Positions 23,033 to 23,111 of a DNA stretch of 23,111 nt are shown here, one piece after another. The stretch comes from an uncultured Succinivibrionaceae bacterium (GTDB taxonomy: Bacteria; Pseudomonadota; Gammaproteobacteria; Enterobacterales; Succinivibrionaceae), in contig UQCV01000037.1 in the NCBI GenBank assembly GCA_900539665.1, positions 1 to 23,111 on the forward strand, given 5' to 3'. A program made the position numbers and the translations under genes. How positions within the stretch are numbered: position 1 is the stretch's first letter; each line of letters opens with the position of its first letter. The notes under the pieces are model-generated. The model searched no databases. It saw nothing but the letters and a program-made list of their open reading frames with translations, and was not told the origin of the DNA.

Positions 23033-23111
23033 GTGACATCCTCCCCCACCTAAAGAGGTGGGAGCTTCGTAATTACTCATTAGAGTAATTCTAAAGAAGT
23101 TTGATAGCTAT
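23033..23111 (-). mobile_element. E4: right end of an IS200/IS605-like element (subfamily A), cut by the window edge
   Basis: Read on the minus strand, positions 23111-23046 are identical to 168-233 of E1 (66 nt), including the ATTACTCTAATGAGTAAT palindrome and the CCACCT-CTTT-AGGTGG hairpin. After that it switches to GGGAGGATGTCAC, the tip found in E3. The element ends at 23033. Left part not in the window. Confidence 0.75.

Overview
The window looks like a piece of an AT-rich gammaproteobacterial chromosome. This rests on close E. coli-type versions of AlaA, QueF (long form), RsmE, EndA, PBP4 and MetK, on the endA-rsmE-yqgE gene order with metK nearby, and on a Pro-Arg-His-Leu tRNA cluster whose genes encode CCA. 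FabV and the low GC would fit a Succinivibrionaceae-like host, but that is inference. Both ends of the window lie inside copies of one repeat, so this may be a whole contig broken at repeats.

Layout. 1-245: a short IS200/IS605-like element without transposase (E1). 331-7191, minus strand: an RsmB/NOP-type rRNA methyltransferase with a frameshifted acidic tail, a DUF4357 protein, alaA, dacB and a polytopic membrane protein. 7538-7722: a probable fossil of a tnpB 3' end. 7792-8985: fabV, followed by element E2 (9011-9272) and a terminator. 9477-12116: folD, a divergent lipoprotein gene and a TauE/TSUP permease. 12418-12775: four tRNA genes behind one promoter. 13376-14296: an EamA/DMT permease. 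14420-14675: element E3, inverted relative to E2. 14688-20133, minus strand: endA-rsmE-yqgE, then queF and a TPR/degenerate-GGDEF membrane protein. 20540-21385: a conserved protein of unknown function. 21641-22792: metK. 23033-23111: the truncated element E4.

Most genes are housekeeping: tRNA and rRNA modification, one-carbon and SAM metabolism, fatty-acid synthesis and peptidoglycan remodelling. The most unusual content is the set of four small palindrome-ended elements. They carry no protein, but they keep a promoter-like left part and a right part that resembles the omega/reRNA of TnpB elements. E1, E2 and E3 each end 9-18 nt before a terminator-type hairpin. E2 and E3 lie in sense orientation between a stop codon and that hairpin, an arrangement that would make them 3'-UTR-embedded, guide-like RNAs. 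Their right tips are mosaic between the two subfamilies, which suggests recent mobility or conversion driven by a transposase or TnpB encoded elsewhere.
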